Origin: Dactylorhiza incarnata
Lineage: Eukaryota > Streptophyta > Magnoliopsida > Asparagales > Orchidaceae
Assembly (NCBI GenBank): GCA_033032865.1
Contig: JAWHQI010000051.1
Span: 12,294,001 to 12,358,000 of the forward strand
DNA length: 64,000 nt
Direction of reading: 5' to 3'
Under the pieces are notes generated by a model. That model did not search any database. It worked only from the letters and a program-made list of their open reading frames with translations, and was not told the DNA's origin. Shown here piece after piece: positions 41,605-53,480 of the stretch (positions within the stretch are counted from its first letter, which is position 1; the number at the start of each line of letters is the position of its first letter). The position numbers and the translations under genes were made by a program.

Positions 41605-41912
41605 TATAAGAAAGCATTCTTTACATCGAGTTGCAAAATCTTCCATCCATGGTAAGCTGCCAATGCGATCACCACCCGAACTGAAGTCATCTTGGCAACA
41701 GGGCTGAAGGATTCTTCATAATCCTCCCCATACTTCTGAGAGAATCCTCGAGCTACAAGGAGAGCCTTGTACCACTCAATGCTTCCACCGGCCTTCTTCT
41801 TCAGCTTGAAAAGCCACTTGCAAGTCACAGGAGTAACACCCTCAACCTTAGGCACCAAGTTCCAAGTCTCATTCTTCCTGAGGGCAGCCATCTCTTCATC
41901 CATGGCTCCTTC
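41605..41912 (-). pseudogene. pol: Copia RT fragment of a third copy, fused to gag
   Basis: On the minus strand it reads EGAMDEEMAALRKNETWNLVPK ... [29 protein letters not shown] and then passes in frame into gag (YVAFVTSVQ) at 41604. Normal copia order never has RT upstream of gag, so a deletion joined RT of one copy to gag of a neighbour, probably at a short GAG(TATG) overlap. The right end is cut by the Tekay insertion; the fragment resumes at 60991. Confidence 0.85.
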
Positions 41913-43954
41913 TGTAACACCCCAAAAATCGTAGTTCAGTGAGGTAGGCGGAGTGGTAGTGCTGCGCTCGGGATAGGCTAAAAAATTCCATAGCAGTTCT
42001 TTGCGCACGACCATTTCTCCTCTTCGCGCACGACCAGTGATCGTGCGCCAATGATCGTGCGTTAATTCACAAGGAATCGGAGTTCTGTCTCGGGTAGTGC
42101 GCACGACCATTTCTCCTCTTCGCGCACGACCAGTGATCGTGCGCCTGTGATCGTGCGCCCTGTTTATTCTGCTCCGCGAATTTGAGCGGAGAAGGAGATC
42201 GGTCCGTCCAAATCTTTTGGAATCCGATCCAATGACTAGGATTAGATGCTGGAGGTCTTTAGGGCTGATGAGAGGAGGTTAATCCTCATAATTTCTAAGC
42301 CTTTCTCTATCCAAACCTAGAGAAAGAAGGAGGCAAGGAAGAAGAAGGAGAGATCCCGCCATTGACGGAGCTCCGGAGCACCGTTTCGCGAGCCGTTTCT
42401 AGATCTGGAGAGTGCAGCCCGGTGCGGTCGTTTCCCTCCGTCTAGAATCTCGGATCCATGGCGAATAAGAGCGCTCCTAGGGTAACGATTCTTCCTCCCG
42501 AACTTTGGACTTGTATTTGTCATTTCATTTCTCTTTCTATGCTTGCATGAGGAATCCCTTTCACCAAATGGGTGAAGTGTAGGATTTCCTCAAGTTCTTC
42601 GGAACTCCGGGTTGATTGTGTCCGTCCCCGGCATATTGCATGTAGAAAATCCGTTAGTCGTGCGGATTTAGGCATTGTGTGTGAAGCCTATTCGTGACCG
42701 TGAGCCCGAATCAGTGATACTTGATTTGCGACGTTGCATTTAGGTTAAGCCTAGAATGCGTGCCGGAGAATGACTCCGTGATATATGCGATAGTATTGTG
42801 GGATTTAAGCGTAAGCGTCTTGTGAAGATCCTAGCGAAAGCCCCATGCTTTGCGAGTGGTTGAATGCAAACCTTCACCACTAGAATTGTTGAGGAGTGGT
42901 CTTGTACCTCCTTTTTGGTTACGTGTAAAGCCTAAGTCCTCGTGAAGGCTTGGGTGTTGTAACTTATGTTTTGTGTAGCGCTAGCGAGTGCTAAAACCTT
43001 ACGGGCCGAGGTGATGTCATACCCACATCGTGTGTTCAATCGATGACAAGAGCACGGGAATTGGCTGAACTGAACCCGTTTCCAGGCGCGGCGGTAAGGG
43101 GATTTATCTCTTGTAAACCCGAACGACCTTGGGAGAGGTTGGGAAGGGCGTCTTGCCTAGACCGACCAAAAGCTCTTTTCCATCTAGAGTTTCCGGACTC
43201 ATGATGGTATTGGTGCTCGGGAAGAAGTACCTTTGGTGCATGCCTTGTGAGCATGGAGCGTGCGGTTGTGTGTACCCACGTTTGTGATGAATTGATGTTG
43301 TTAGCCTCATGCGGTTGTTTAGGCGGTTGTGGGGAACTTTCGGGTGAACCCAACCAACATCATGTGCATACTTAGGTTCCCTTCTCTTTGATGCTCAACC
43401 TAGAAGATTGATTGTGCTTGAACCCTCACCTTGTGTAGTTGCACTTTCTTTATATTAGTATTTGTGCTAGTATGGCTTGCTTGCAGGGTAGAAGCTCCGC
43501 CACCCCGGGAAAGGGGTGAGGTCATTATAATTTGGTCAGCTGTGCTGACCGTTACTTTGTTTGCCACCGCTTGGTGGAATGTTCTTATGCAGGTGCAGGT
43601 GAGCCTAGTGGGAAATAGCGGGCGGTGGCCCTTTTGCTGAGTTGGCCCTTGAAGGCCAGCCTCCCTTTTCTGCTTTCTCATGTATTGCCGGCCTGTGTGC
43701 CGAAGTATGTTCTGAGTTTTGTACATTGGTGAATGTAAGGCCTTAAGGCCGCAACTCTATTTTATGGTTTCATTCCTATGATAGTGGACAGTTCTAAATG
43801 AAATGTTAAATCATTATGCTTCCGCTAGTGTTTAGTATACTCTGTTGTAGTTCTTTCTGTTTATCACCTTTTAACTCCTAGCTAGTGTGGTTGGTATGGC
43901 GTGGGGTCCCGGCCGGACCTACTGTTATACTATTCGTACTGGCAGGGTGTTACA
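41913..43954 (+). repeat. 5' LTR of Tekay-like element 2 (2042 bp)
   Basis: From TGTAACACCCC to GGTGTTACA. Near the start are four GCGCACGA.../...TCGTGCGC dyads in two tandem blocks (42004-42065, 42101-42160). Near the 3' end are GGCCTTAAGGCC (43740-43751) and GGGGTCCCGGCCGGACC (43903-43919). It is related to but distinct from the LTRs at 3153 and 28620. Confidence 0.95.
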
Positions 43955-43957
43955 ATT

Positions 43958-43969
43958 TGGTATCGGACT
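43958..43969 (+). other. Primer binding site of Tekay-like element 2
   Basis: TGGTATCGGACT begins three bases after the LTR end; identical wording is used by the minus element at 28606-28617, so the variant site is a family feature. Confidence 0.85.
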
Positions 43970-44178
43970 TAAGGCGTCGATCCGTAGTTTAGCGAATTCG
44001 GGACGAATTCCTTTTAAGGGGTGGTGTGCACGGGATGTGCATTCACCTAAAATGACAAAAACTAATAAGAATGTCCACTTAGGAATGGAAAAAACATACT
44101 TGTTTGCGGAACCTGAGCGTTCCATGATTGTTGTTTGCTATGTTTTCAGTCACTAAATTGTGTCTTACACGATTATAG

Positions 44179-45360
44179 GTGACTAGAAGTGCTGCGGGGC
44201 AGTCTCGACCCCGTAACACCGCTGAAAATAGTGGGTCGTCTGAGGTGCCAGCGACCACTCCTTCGGCTGAGATGATCAAGTTAGTCGCTGAAGCGGTCTT
44301 CGCGATGATCAACACTCAGTCTGGGCGGCTTGCACAGCCTACTACTCCGACTCTGGATGTGGCCCCTGTAACTGTTGCTGCAGTGGAACCTGCGGTAGAG
44401 CTGAGGGTGGAACGTCGAGTTGCGCAGGTAGTTGTGGGGCGAGCGCGTGACCAGCAATTAAAGTACTTTCTGAGCCTCAACCCTCCATCCTTCGAGGGGA
44501 CGGAATCCCCTGAGAGAGCTGCTGAGTGGTTGTCAGAAATAAAGAGGACTTTAATGTCAATGCTTATAAGCAAAGATATGTTGGTAACCTTAACCACCTT
44601 CCTACTTATAAGAGAAGAAAGACTTTGGTGGGAAGAAGAGTTGTTGCACAAGTTTGGTGGGAGACAACTTTCCGAAATCTCTTGGGAAAACTTCCATGAG
44701 TCATTCCTTCTAAAGTTTATACCCCCAACCGAGATTCCTGAACTACAAGATCAGTGTCCACACCTAGAGCAGGGAGAACACTCAGTGGATGAGTACCTGA
44801 TTGAGTTCATCAGTCTGGGTCGTTTTGAGAGGTCTATGTGGGAAGATGAGGAGACCAAGGTCAACAAGTTCTACAATGGGCTGCGAGATGACCTAAGACT
44901 AATGCTTGTGGGTCCAAAGTTACTCGGCTTCAACGTGTTAGTGAAAACAGCTAAATCTCTGAAAATGGATATGAAGAGAATGCAGCGCGCGAAAGACTTC
45001 AATGTAAAGAAGTCAGAGTTTCATGCGCCGGTCTCTCAGTCCAAGTCTGAGTTCAGAAGAAACAAGAGAAAGTTTAACTCTGTGGAAGCTAAGATTGCAT
45101 GGTGTTCCTTAAATTGTTTCACTTGTGGAAAGGTGGGACACAAAGCCGCGGTGTGTCGAAGTGGTCTCCCAAAAGCAAAAAGAGGAGAAGTGGACTATGC
45201 TCGTGCGATGGGTTCAGCTCCTATGGAGAAAGGCAAGGCGGTGGAGTCTTCGATTCCCCAATATTCTCTAACCCAGCCGAGAGTCTACTCTTATGGCCAG
45301 CAAGAGGTCATTCAACAGTGCGATGTTGCCACAGGTATGGATGATCATATCCTAATATGA
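44179..45360 (+). CDS. gag: Tekay-like gypsy gag, open reading frame of 393 codons
   Basis: Gag binds and packages element RNA in particles. The frame is open from 44179 to TGA at 45358-45360 with no internal stop. It has an Ala/Thr/Val-rich N-terminus, a gag core (LSLNPPSFEGTESPERAAEW, RLWWEEELLHKF, ISWENFHESFLLKF, VNKFYNGLRDDLRL) and a CCHC knuckle CFTCGKVGHKAAVC at about residues 313-326. The start is uncertain: 44179 is a GTG, and the first in-frame ATG is near 44272, inside the disordered N-terminus. This is the best preserved coding region of the element. Confidence 0.8.
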   Translation: MTRSAAGQSRPRNTAENSGSSEVPATTPSAEMIKLVAEAVFAMINTQSGRLAQPTTPTLDVAPVTVAAVEPAVELRVERRVAQVVVGRARDQQLKYFLSLNPPSFEGTESPERAAEWLSEIKRTLMSMLISKDMLVTLTTFLLIREERLWWEEELLHKFGGRQLSEISWENFHESFLLKFIPPTEIPELQDQCPHLEQGEHSVDEYLIEFISLGRFERSMWEDEETKVNKFYNGLRDDLRLMLVGPKLLGFNVLVKTAKSLKMDMKRMQRAKDFNVKKSEFHAPVSQSKSEFRRNKRKFNSVEAKIAWCSLNCFTCGKVGHKAAVCRSGLPKAKRGEVDYARAMGSAPMEKGKAVESSIPQYSLTQPRVYSYGQQEVIQQCDVATGMDDHILI

Positions 45361-45690
45361 TTTCTACCCCGTGTGCGGATAGAGATAGAAATGTGTCCAC
45401 TGTATCCGATGACAACAAAATTTTATGTCTTGTATTTGTGTGCAATTAGGCCTTGTCCTAATTATCGACTATTCGACGAGAGCTCTGTTGGTGTGGGAGC
45501 ATCGCTCTCCTATTTGTCTAAGGACTTCGTGTTATGAATCGAATTGTCATTTACCTTAGTCAAGGATAGATTGGAGGCAATGCTGCCCAATAGATCTCGA
45601 GTGAGCGCGAATAGGAGAAGCTGTGAAGAGGCGCGAAGATGTTCTTCACCTCGTTGAAGGATTCGGGGCCTAAGACCAGTTTTGTGTTGT
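45361..45690 (+). other. Degenerate region where protease should be
   Basis: Between gag and RT no Asp-Ser/Thr-Gly protease motif or continuous frame is visible. Only short fragments reminiscent of the protease-RT linker occur. Deletion and decay have removed the protease. Confidence 0.55.
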
Positions 45691-48350
45691 CCTAGTAGTA
45701 GCGGACCAAGCTGACCGAGAGGAACCGTTATCCGATTCTGAGAATCGATGACTTACTTGAACAACTGGTTGGGTCGGCGGTATACTCCAAACTGGACCTA
45801 AGGTCCGGTTATTACCAACTGCGGATAAGGTAATGTGATATTCCAAAGACAGCGTTCAGTACCTGCTTTGGGCATTATGAGTTCACGGTGATGCCGTTCG
45901 GTCTGTCTAATGCACCGTCGGTATTCATGGACTTAATGAACAGGACGTTTCGAGAGTATTTGGATCAATTTGTGATCGTCTTCATCGACGACATTTTGGT
46001 ATACTCTCAGTCGAAAGAGGAGCATGTAGGGCATCTGCACGCAGTTCTGAGCACCTTGAGGAGGAGTCAACTATATGCCAAGTTCTCCAAGTGCGAGTTT
46101 TGGCTACCGTCAGTAGCATTCCTTGGTCACGTCGTTAGTGGAGATGGAATTGCGGTTGATCCGTCGAAGATAGAAGCGATCCGAGCCTGGCCTTTGTTGA
46201 AAAACGTAGCGGAAGTCCGAAGTTTCTTAGGACTTGCCGGCTATTATAGGAGCTTTGTGGAAAACTTCTCGAGGATTGCACTTCCTCTCACTAAACTGAC
46301 TAGGAAAGATCATAAGTTCGTGTGGTCGCCCGAGTGCGCACGAGCTTTTGAAGAGCTGAAGAGCCGTCTGACCACGACGCCCATTCTCTGCTCGCCATGT
46401 GGTACGGAAGGCTACGAAATCTATAGCGACGCCTCGAGGAGTGTTTGGGTTGTGTCCTAGTGCAGTTCGGAAAGGTAATTGCCTACGGCTCCCGGCAGTT
46501 GAAGGTTCATGAGAGGAATTACCCGGTCCATGATTTGGAGCTAGCGGCCGTGGTATTTGCTCTCAAACTTTGGAGGCATTATTTGTATGGCGTGAAGATC
46601 GACATCTTTACCGACCACAAGAGCCTCAAGTACCTGCTGGATCAAAGGGAGTTGAATATGCGTCAGAGGAGGTGGATGGAGTTCCTGGGGGACTACACCT
46701 TCGACATCAAATATACTCCTGGAGAGGGAAATGTAGTTGCGGACGCGTTGAGTCGTCGGGCTCCCGCTCAAGCAAATTGGATTTTGATGCACGATGAGCG
46801 TCTAATCCGCGAACTGGAAGAAATGGAGATCATTTGCGTTGATAGAAGAGCGTCTACTTCAGCATGCTTGAACTGGACGGAGGTTCAATACGACCTTGCC
46901 GACCGAGTTCGACAAGCATTGGAGCTGGATGAGAGCATGAAACGCTATAAAGCGGAAACCGTGGATAGGTTAAACGCTGATTTCTCCTTCGAAGATGACC
47001 TTATGTGGAAAGAGGGCAGATTATGCGTCCCAAACATTGGCACTCTACGGGAGGAGTTGATGTACGAGGCGCATCTTACCGAGTACTCGATCCACCCGGG
47101 GAGCACTAAAATGTATATGGATTTGAAGAAACTTTTCTGGTGGCCGGGTATGAAGAAAGACATTGCCCTCTACGTGGCCAAGTGTCATACTTGTGCATTG
47201 GTGAAGGCAGAATGTCAACGTCCCGGTGGGTTTCTGAAGTCCTTGCTGATTCCGGAATGGAAGTTTGATGATATTTCGATGGATATCGTGCACGGATTGC
47301 CGAGATCGCAGCATGGAAACGACGCCATTTGGGTGATCGTGGACCGTTTGACAAAGGTATCACACTTCATTCCGAACCGGAAGGATGATTCTGTAGAAAA
47401 GCTAGCGAAGCTCTATGTTGATAGTATTGTGAGACTGCACGGTGTCCCTCGTAGCATTGTCAGCGATCGTGACGGGCGTTCACATCGAAAGATTGGAGGC
47501 TTATCCATGAATTGTTGGGCACGAAATTGAAGTTCAGCACGACCTTCCACCCGCAAACGGATGGACAGACCGAGAGAACCAACAAGACTATGGAGGATAT
47601 GCTCTGAATGTGCGCTCTAGATTTTGGAAAGAAGTGGGAAGATCATCTCTATATGATCGAGTTCGCCTACAATAATAGCTACCAAGCCAGCATACAAATG
47701 GCTCCTTTCGAGGCCCTCTATGGTAAGAAGTGTCGCACGCCGTTGTCTTGGGCGGAAACTGGCGATACTAAGCTATTAAAGCGAAAGGATGTTGAGGAAG
47801 CAACTTCGACGATCCGAACTACGTGAAAGGCTATTGATTGCCCAGGATAGGCAAGCAAGTTATTTCAACGCCAAGCATAGGAACCTAGAGTTCGCCGTCG
47901 GTGACCGGGTTTACTTGAAGATCAAACCGTTCAAAGGGGTATCAAGGATTCGACGCTTGAAGAAGCTCAGTCCAAGGTACTTGGGACCGTTTGAGATTGT
48001 GGAGTGTGTTGGTGATGCGGCTTATCGGCTCGCACTATCTGCAGAGCTGAGCGGTCTACACGACGTGTTTCACATTTCAGTATTGAGGAAGGCAGTGCAA
48101 GAGCCTACTCATATCGTTGCGGTCGGCAAAGTGCCGGTTGATAGTGGGTTGTCTACGAAAGTCAAGCCCTTACGCATCGAAGATACCGAAGTAAAGCAGT
48201 TGCGGAACAAGTCCATTCGGATGGTAAAAGTCCGGTGGGATAATTGCGGCCGAGAGGAGCTCTCTTGGGAGAGAGAGCAAACGATGCTTGCGGAGTACCC
48301 CGAGCTATTTCTCTCAGGTAATATAACTGTAATTCTTGCTATTACTATTT
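45691..48350 (+). pseudogene. pol: Tekay-like pol (RT, RNase H, integrase, chromodomain-like tail), frameshifted
   Basis: RT begins near 45691 ([13 protein letters not shown]). It has a stop TAA near 45831, then an open stretch with [19 protein letters not shown] and [10 protein letters not shown] frameshift near 46440 ([12 protein letters not shown]) leads to RNase H and integrase ([38 protein letters not shown]). The frame shifts again near 47490 after SDRDGR. TGA at 47605-47607 replaces Arg (CGA) in MLRMCALDF, and another shift near 47815 leads to the C-terminal part, with YLGPFEIV, DVFHISVLRK and a chromodomain-like tail ending ELFLSG near 48317. The same protein architecture as at 1-3115, but with different lesions. 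Confidence 0.92.
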
Positions 48351-48367
48351 TCGAAATTTCAGGACGA

Positions 48368-48390
48368 AATTCTTTTAAGGGGGGTGGAGT
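48368..48390 (+). other. Polypurine tract of Tekay-like element 2
   Basis: TTAAGGGGGGTGGAGT lies directly before the TGTAACACC start of the 3' LTR, with the same upstream words as in Tekay-like element 1. Confidence 0.85.
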
Positions 48391-49895
48391 TGTAACACCG
48401 CAAAAATCGTAGTTCAGCGAGGTAGGCGGAGTGGTAGTGCTGCGCTCGGGATAGGCTAAAAAATTCCATAGCAGTTCTCTGCGCACGACCATTTCTCCTC
48501 TTCGCGCACGACCAGTGATCGTGCGCCAATGATCGTGCGTTAATTCGCAAGGAATCGGAGTTCTGTCTCGGGTAGTGCGCACGACCATTTCTCCTCTTTG
48601 CGCACGACCAGTGATCGTGCGCCTGTGATCGTGCGCCCTGTTTATTCTGCTCCGCGAATTTGAGCGGAGAAGGAGATCGGTCCGTCCAAATCTTTTGGAA
48701 TCCGATCCAATGGCTAGGATTAGATGTGGAGGTCTTGAGGGCTGATGAGAGGAGGTTAATCCTCATAATTTCTAAGCCTTTCTCTCTCCAAACCTAGAGA
48801 AAGAAGAAGGAGGCAAGGAAGAAGAACGAGAGATCCCGCCATTGACGGAGCTCCGGAGCTCCGTTTCGCGAGCCGTTTCCAGATCTGGAGAGTGCAGTCC
48901 GGTGCAGTCGTTTCCCCCCGTCTAGAATCTCGGATCCATGGCGAAGAAGAACGCTCCTAGGGTAACGATTCTTCCTCCCGAACTTTGGACTTGTATTTGT
49001 CCTTTCATTTCTCTTTCTATGCTTGCATGAGGAATCCCTTTCACCAAATGGGTGAAGTGTAGGATTTCCTCAAGTTCTTCGGAACTCCGGGTTGATTGTG
49101 TCCGTCCCCGTCATATTGCATGTAGAAAATCCGGTAGTCGTGCGGATTTAGGCATTGTGTGTGAAGCCTATTCGTCGCCGTGAGCCCGAATAGGTGATGC
49201 TTGATTTGCGACGTTGCATTTAGGTTAAGCCTAGAATGCGTGCCGGAGAATGACTCGGTGATATATGCGATAGTATTGTGGGATTTAAGCGTAGGCGTCT
49301 TGTGAAGATCCTAGCGAAAGCCCCATGCTTTGCGAGTGGTTGAATGCAAACCTTCACCACTAGAATTGTTGAGGAGTGGTCTTGTACCTCCTTTTTGGTT
49401 ACGTGTAAAGCCTAAGTCCTCGTGAAGGCTTGGGTGTTGTAACTTATGTTTTGTGTAGCGCTAGCGAGTGCTAAACCCTTACGGGCCGAGGTGATGTCAT
49501 ACCCGCATCGTGTGTTCAATCGATGACAAGAGCACGGGAATTGGCTGAACTGAACCCGTTTCCAGGCGCGGCAGTAGGGGGATTTATCTCTTGTAAACCC
49601 GAACGACCTTGGGAGAGGTTGGGAAGGGCGTCTTGCCTAGACCGACCAAAAGCTCTTTTCCATCTAGAGTTTCCGGACTCATGATGGTATTGGTGCTCGG
49701 GAAGAAGTTCCTTTGGTGCATGCCTTGTGAGCATGGAGAGTGCGGTTGTGTGTACCCACGTTTGTGATGAATTGATGTTGTTAGCCTCATGCGGTTGTTT
49801 AGGCGGTTGTGGGGAACTTTCGGGTGAACCCAACCAACATCATGTGCATACCTAGGTTCCCTTCTCTTTGATGCTCAACCTAGAAGATTGATTGT
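48391..49895 (+). repeat. 3' LTR of Tekay-like element 2, first segment
   Basis: Matches 41913 to about 43415 of the 5' LTR, then is cut at ATTGT by the Athila insertion. The target ATTGT is repeated at 60442-60446. Confidence 0.93.
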
Positions 49896-51502
49896 TGATG
49901 ATGCATAATTTGAACTAAGTTATTAATAGGGATATTTAAATATTATAATATAAATATATAGATATTGTTAATTTTATCTTTTAAATCGTACTTTTTTATA
50001 ATTATATCCTAACAACGCCTATTTTACTATTTTTTGCAGGATCCCGGGACAATTGCATTATCATTTCTAAAGAACACGCCTTCATTTAAGGCGTGCCAAA
50101 TTAAATATCGAGTGCGGTCATGTTACCGTGTCATTGAACCATATTCAAGAAGAGAATGAAGCCCCAATGGTCCGATGAGATATTTTCTCCTAAGTATGAA
50201 AGAGGCTAGCCACCTTTGACTATAAAATTCAGCATGTGTTCATGAAGGAAGCTTCTTGGAAAGAGATAAAGCTAGCCAACTTGGATCATACTTTTCAAAG
50301 CATGGGTCTCATGACAAGTGTGAAAAGGAGTAGCCGTCATTGACCTTTAAACCAACATGTGTTTTTGACCAAGGCAAGCTTCATGGAAGCTTCATCCTCA
50401 TGCCATCTACCATCTCTACCTCCTTAGTTTTGGCCCTATAAATAGGCATGAAGGAAGAGGGAGAAGGCATCATCTTTCCTCCTTCATTTGAGCATTCTAG
50501 AGAGCTATTGAGAGTTTATTTTTAGAGTATTTCAGCTTAATGTTTTCATGTTTTAAAGTTCTTGTGATCTCTTTTCTCGTACTTGTAATCTTTTTGCAAA
50601 CTCTCTTTGTAATGTCATTTTGCCCTTTTGGTAACTTGTTTCCAATAAGAAATAAAATAGTTTGCTACACCTTTTCTCTCTCTCTCTCTTTCTTATTATG
50701 CATGTTCTTAACATGATTTACGTTTCCTACATTATTATGAGTAACTAAACTTTGTTTAGTGCTTGATCAAGATGATCCAAGCAATGAAATGATCTCCTTT
50801 CCTTAATACATATCTTCTCTTTCTCTTTTAACAAATGTTTAGGATTTACCTTTGATTAATCTATAGAGAGGTCATATCATCGATATATGATTTTCTCTTC
50901 TGTTTCCGTACTCTAGTAGCCGAAAGGATCATGCGTACGGATTGATCACTCACGGGTAAAGGGAGTTGAATGCAATCCTTGAAAGAGGACGACGTAAATT
51001 TCCCGGATTGGAGTCAAATCCAATAGAGGGGTTCACCACATAAAGCGAGTTGTAGGGGTTTCGATTATAGAACGAAAGTTCGGTTGATCAACCTAAACTC
51101 AGTTGGGCGTAGCTTTGAAAGAAGTGCGTTCATATTTTGGGAACCTCCACGGTCCAAGCATCTTCGTTAAAGAGAATTAGGGCTTTATCTATTTTCGATC
51201 ATTTTCATTCTAAGGTGATTCAAGATCAAGTACTAACCTTTTAATTATCGCTTAATCATCCTCTTTTATCGTAAAACCGTTCTCTTATTTGCAAACCAAC
51301 TCAAAGAAACTAATTGATAAGATAATAGTTTCCTCCTCAAAGTAGAAGTAATCAACGCGCCCCGAGGAATACGACCTTGGTATAATTAAAATATCATATA
51401 CTATAGACGATAAGGTACACTTGCCTTCATCGGATATAGGTTGGAGAATATCATCAACTTTCTTTCCAAGCTAAAAATCACAACAACGAATTATTCATAT
51501 CA
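49896..51502 (+). repeat. 5' LTR of the Athila element (1607 bp)
   Basis: From TGATGATGCATAATT to TTATTCATATCA. A strong TATA box CTATAAATA lies at 50436-50444, with (CT)n at about 50675-50690 and AATAAAATA-type poly(A) signal words near 50650. Its last 600 bp resemble the solo LTR at 30892. Confidence 0.95.
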
Positions 51503-51508
51503 AGTTTT

Positions 51509-51526
51509 TGGCGCCGTTGCCGGGGA
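51509..51526 (+). other. Primer binding site (tRNA-Asp type)
   Basis: TGGCGCCGTTGCCGGGGA lies 6 bases after the 5' LTR. This is the 18-nt complement of the plant tRNA-Asp 3' end used by Athila-lineage elements. Confidence 0.9.
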
Positions 51527-51859
51527 CTTTGTGTTGATATTTTGAAAAGAGGATAGCTATTAATTTTATAGTTTTTCTTTTTTCTTTTTCGTTTTATTTT
51601 CAAAAATTAAAAAAAAAAAATCTTAAAAGTGTAACTTAAAATCTTGGAAAGGGACTTTTGCGCATCATCCCATCTCACCTCCTAGTACCTTGCGAACCCT
51701 TCACCGGGTAGCCCGTGGGAAGTCCAAGACTAGCTTAATCCGCCTAAAAGAAAAAAAAATATAATTAAGTTTTTTTTTTCTTTCGTTTTTATTTTAATTT
51801 TCTATCTCCTTTCTCTTTCTCTTTCTTTTCTTCATCCCCCCCCCTTTTCTTTTTGGTGT
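51527..51859 (+). other. Leader of the Athila element
   Basis: About 330 bp of U- and A-rich untranslated leader between primer site and gag, with poly-T and poly-A runs and a C8 run (about 51836-51844). No gene is seen. Confidence 0.6.
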
Positions 51860-53480
51860 ATGAACCGAGAAAGCTCTTCGAATATTCCTTTTGATCCAGA
51901 GATTGAGCGCACCATTTTGCGGCGCCTCCGTTCTCGTGATCAGGATACACATCAAGCATCCGAAGAGTCGATCGGGGACACTACCACAGTAAATATGGGT
52001 GATCCTAACCCGCCAAATCCTAATGAGGCCCAGCAAAGGACCATGTCCTATTATGCGCGACCGAATCTGGAAGGCACACATTCAAGTATTGTTCGTCCCG
52101 CGGTGGCGAACAATAACTTCGAGATCAAGTCTAGCATCATACAAATGGTGCAACAATCGGTGACCTTTGATGGTCTGCCGGACGAAGATCCAAACATGCA
52201 TATATCTAATTTTCTCGAAATTTGCGATACTTTCAAAATCAATGGCGTCACGGATGACGCCATTCGATTACGTCTTTTTCCTTTTTCTTTGCGGTCTAAG
52301 GCCAAGCAGTGGTTGGGCTCTCTTCCTAGAGAGTCCATCACTACATGGGCCGATATGGCGGAAAAATTTCTCACTAAATATTTCCCGCCTGCAAAGACCG
52401 CTAAAATGCGCACAGATATTGCCTCATTTATGCAAATCGACTTGGAGACTCTCTATGATACATGGGAGCGTTTCAAGGAGCTTTTGCGTAGATGCCCTCA
52501 CCACGCACTGCCAACTTGGCAACAAGTTCAAATTTTTTATAATGGCTTGAATTTCTAAACAAGGCAAATGATTGATGCGGCCGCCGGAGGGACTTTAAAT
52601 AAGAAAACCCCGGAGGCCGCTCAAGAGCTTTTCGAGGAGATGGCCATGAATGCGTATCAATGGAATATGCCCCATGCACGGCCTAATAAGCCCGCCGGTA
52701 TATTTGAAATAGACGCTACTTCTAATTTAGCTTTACAAGTTGAGCGCTTAACAAAGCAAGTGGCGGAGATGTCTGCTTCCTCCGCCACTCCTCCTTGGGC
52801 TAATAATGTTTTAATCGAAGAGCAGGTTGACTACATGGGAAATCCGCCTCGGCCTTCCTATAACCCGAACTCCGCTCCGTACAACAACACCTACAATGCG
52901 GGTTATAGGAACCATCCAAATTTCTCATGGAGCAACCAAGGAAATGCTCAGCGCCCTTTAAATCTAAATCAACCTCTTAATCAACCTCTTAATCTAAATC
53001 CCCCTCCTCTAAATTATTATAATCCACCCGGTTTTCCACCGCAACAGCAAAAGCCCTCTCCACTTGAAGAGATCTTTGCAAAATATGTTGCTACAAATGA
53101 ATCGAACATCCGAAACCTCACCGGATCGATCAAAAATTTAGAGAACCAAGTGGGCCAACTAGCGAAGATGTTCTCCGAGCGTCAACAAGGAGCTCTACCG
53201 GGAAATACGGAACCTAATCCAAGGGAAAGCGTGAACGTGATTACTCTACGCAGCGGAAAAGAGTTGGTTTCAAAACAGGACGAACCCATGGTAACTTCTC
53301 CTCCTCCTCCTATTTTAGCTTCAAATTTGCCCGCTACGTTAGCTCCGCACACTTCTAGTTCTAATATTCCGTATCCGTCTAAGCTTAGGAGCGAGTGCGC
53401 CGAGAAAAATTACAAAAAGTTTTTAGAAATCTTAAAGCAAATTCATATTAATGTTCCGTTCTGCGAGGCTATCTCTCAAT
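51860..53480 (+). pseudogene. gag: Athila gag, one in-frame stop
   Basis: ATG 51860 (MNRESSSNIPFD) starts a gag with a core LRLFPFSLRSKAKQWLGSLP, WADMAEKFLTKYFPP and LYDTWERFKELLRRCPHHALP. TAA at 52556-52558 interrupts it, and the same frame continues as MIDAAAGGTLNKKTPEAAQELFEEMA. An Asn/Pro-rich region (repeated LNQPLN) and a segment ending ECAEKNYKKFLEILKQIHINVPF follow. There is no CCHC knuckle, as usual for Athila gag. Past about 53470 the frame shifts to MPKYAKYLKELLSN, the gag-pol junction region. Confidence 0.88.
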
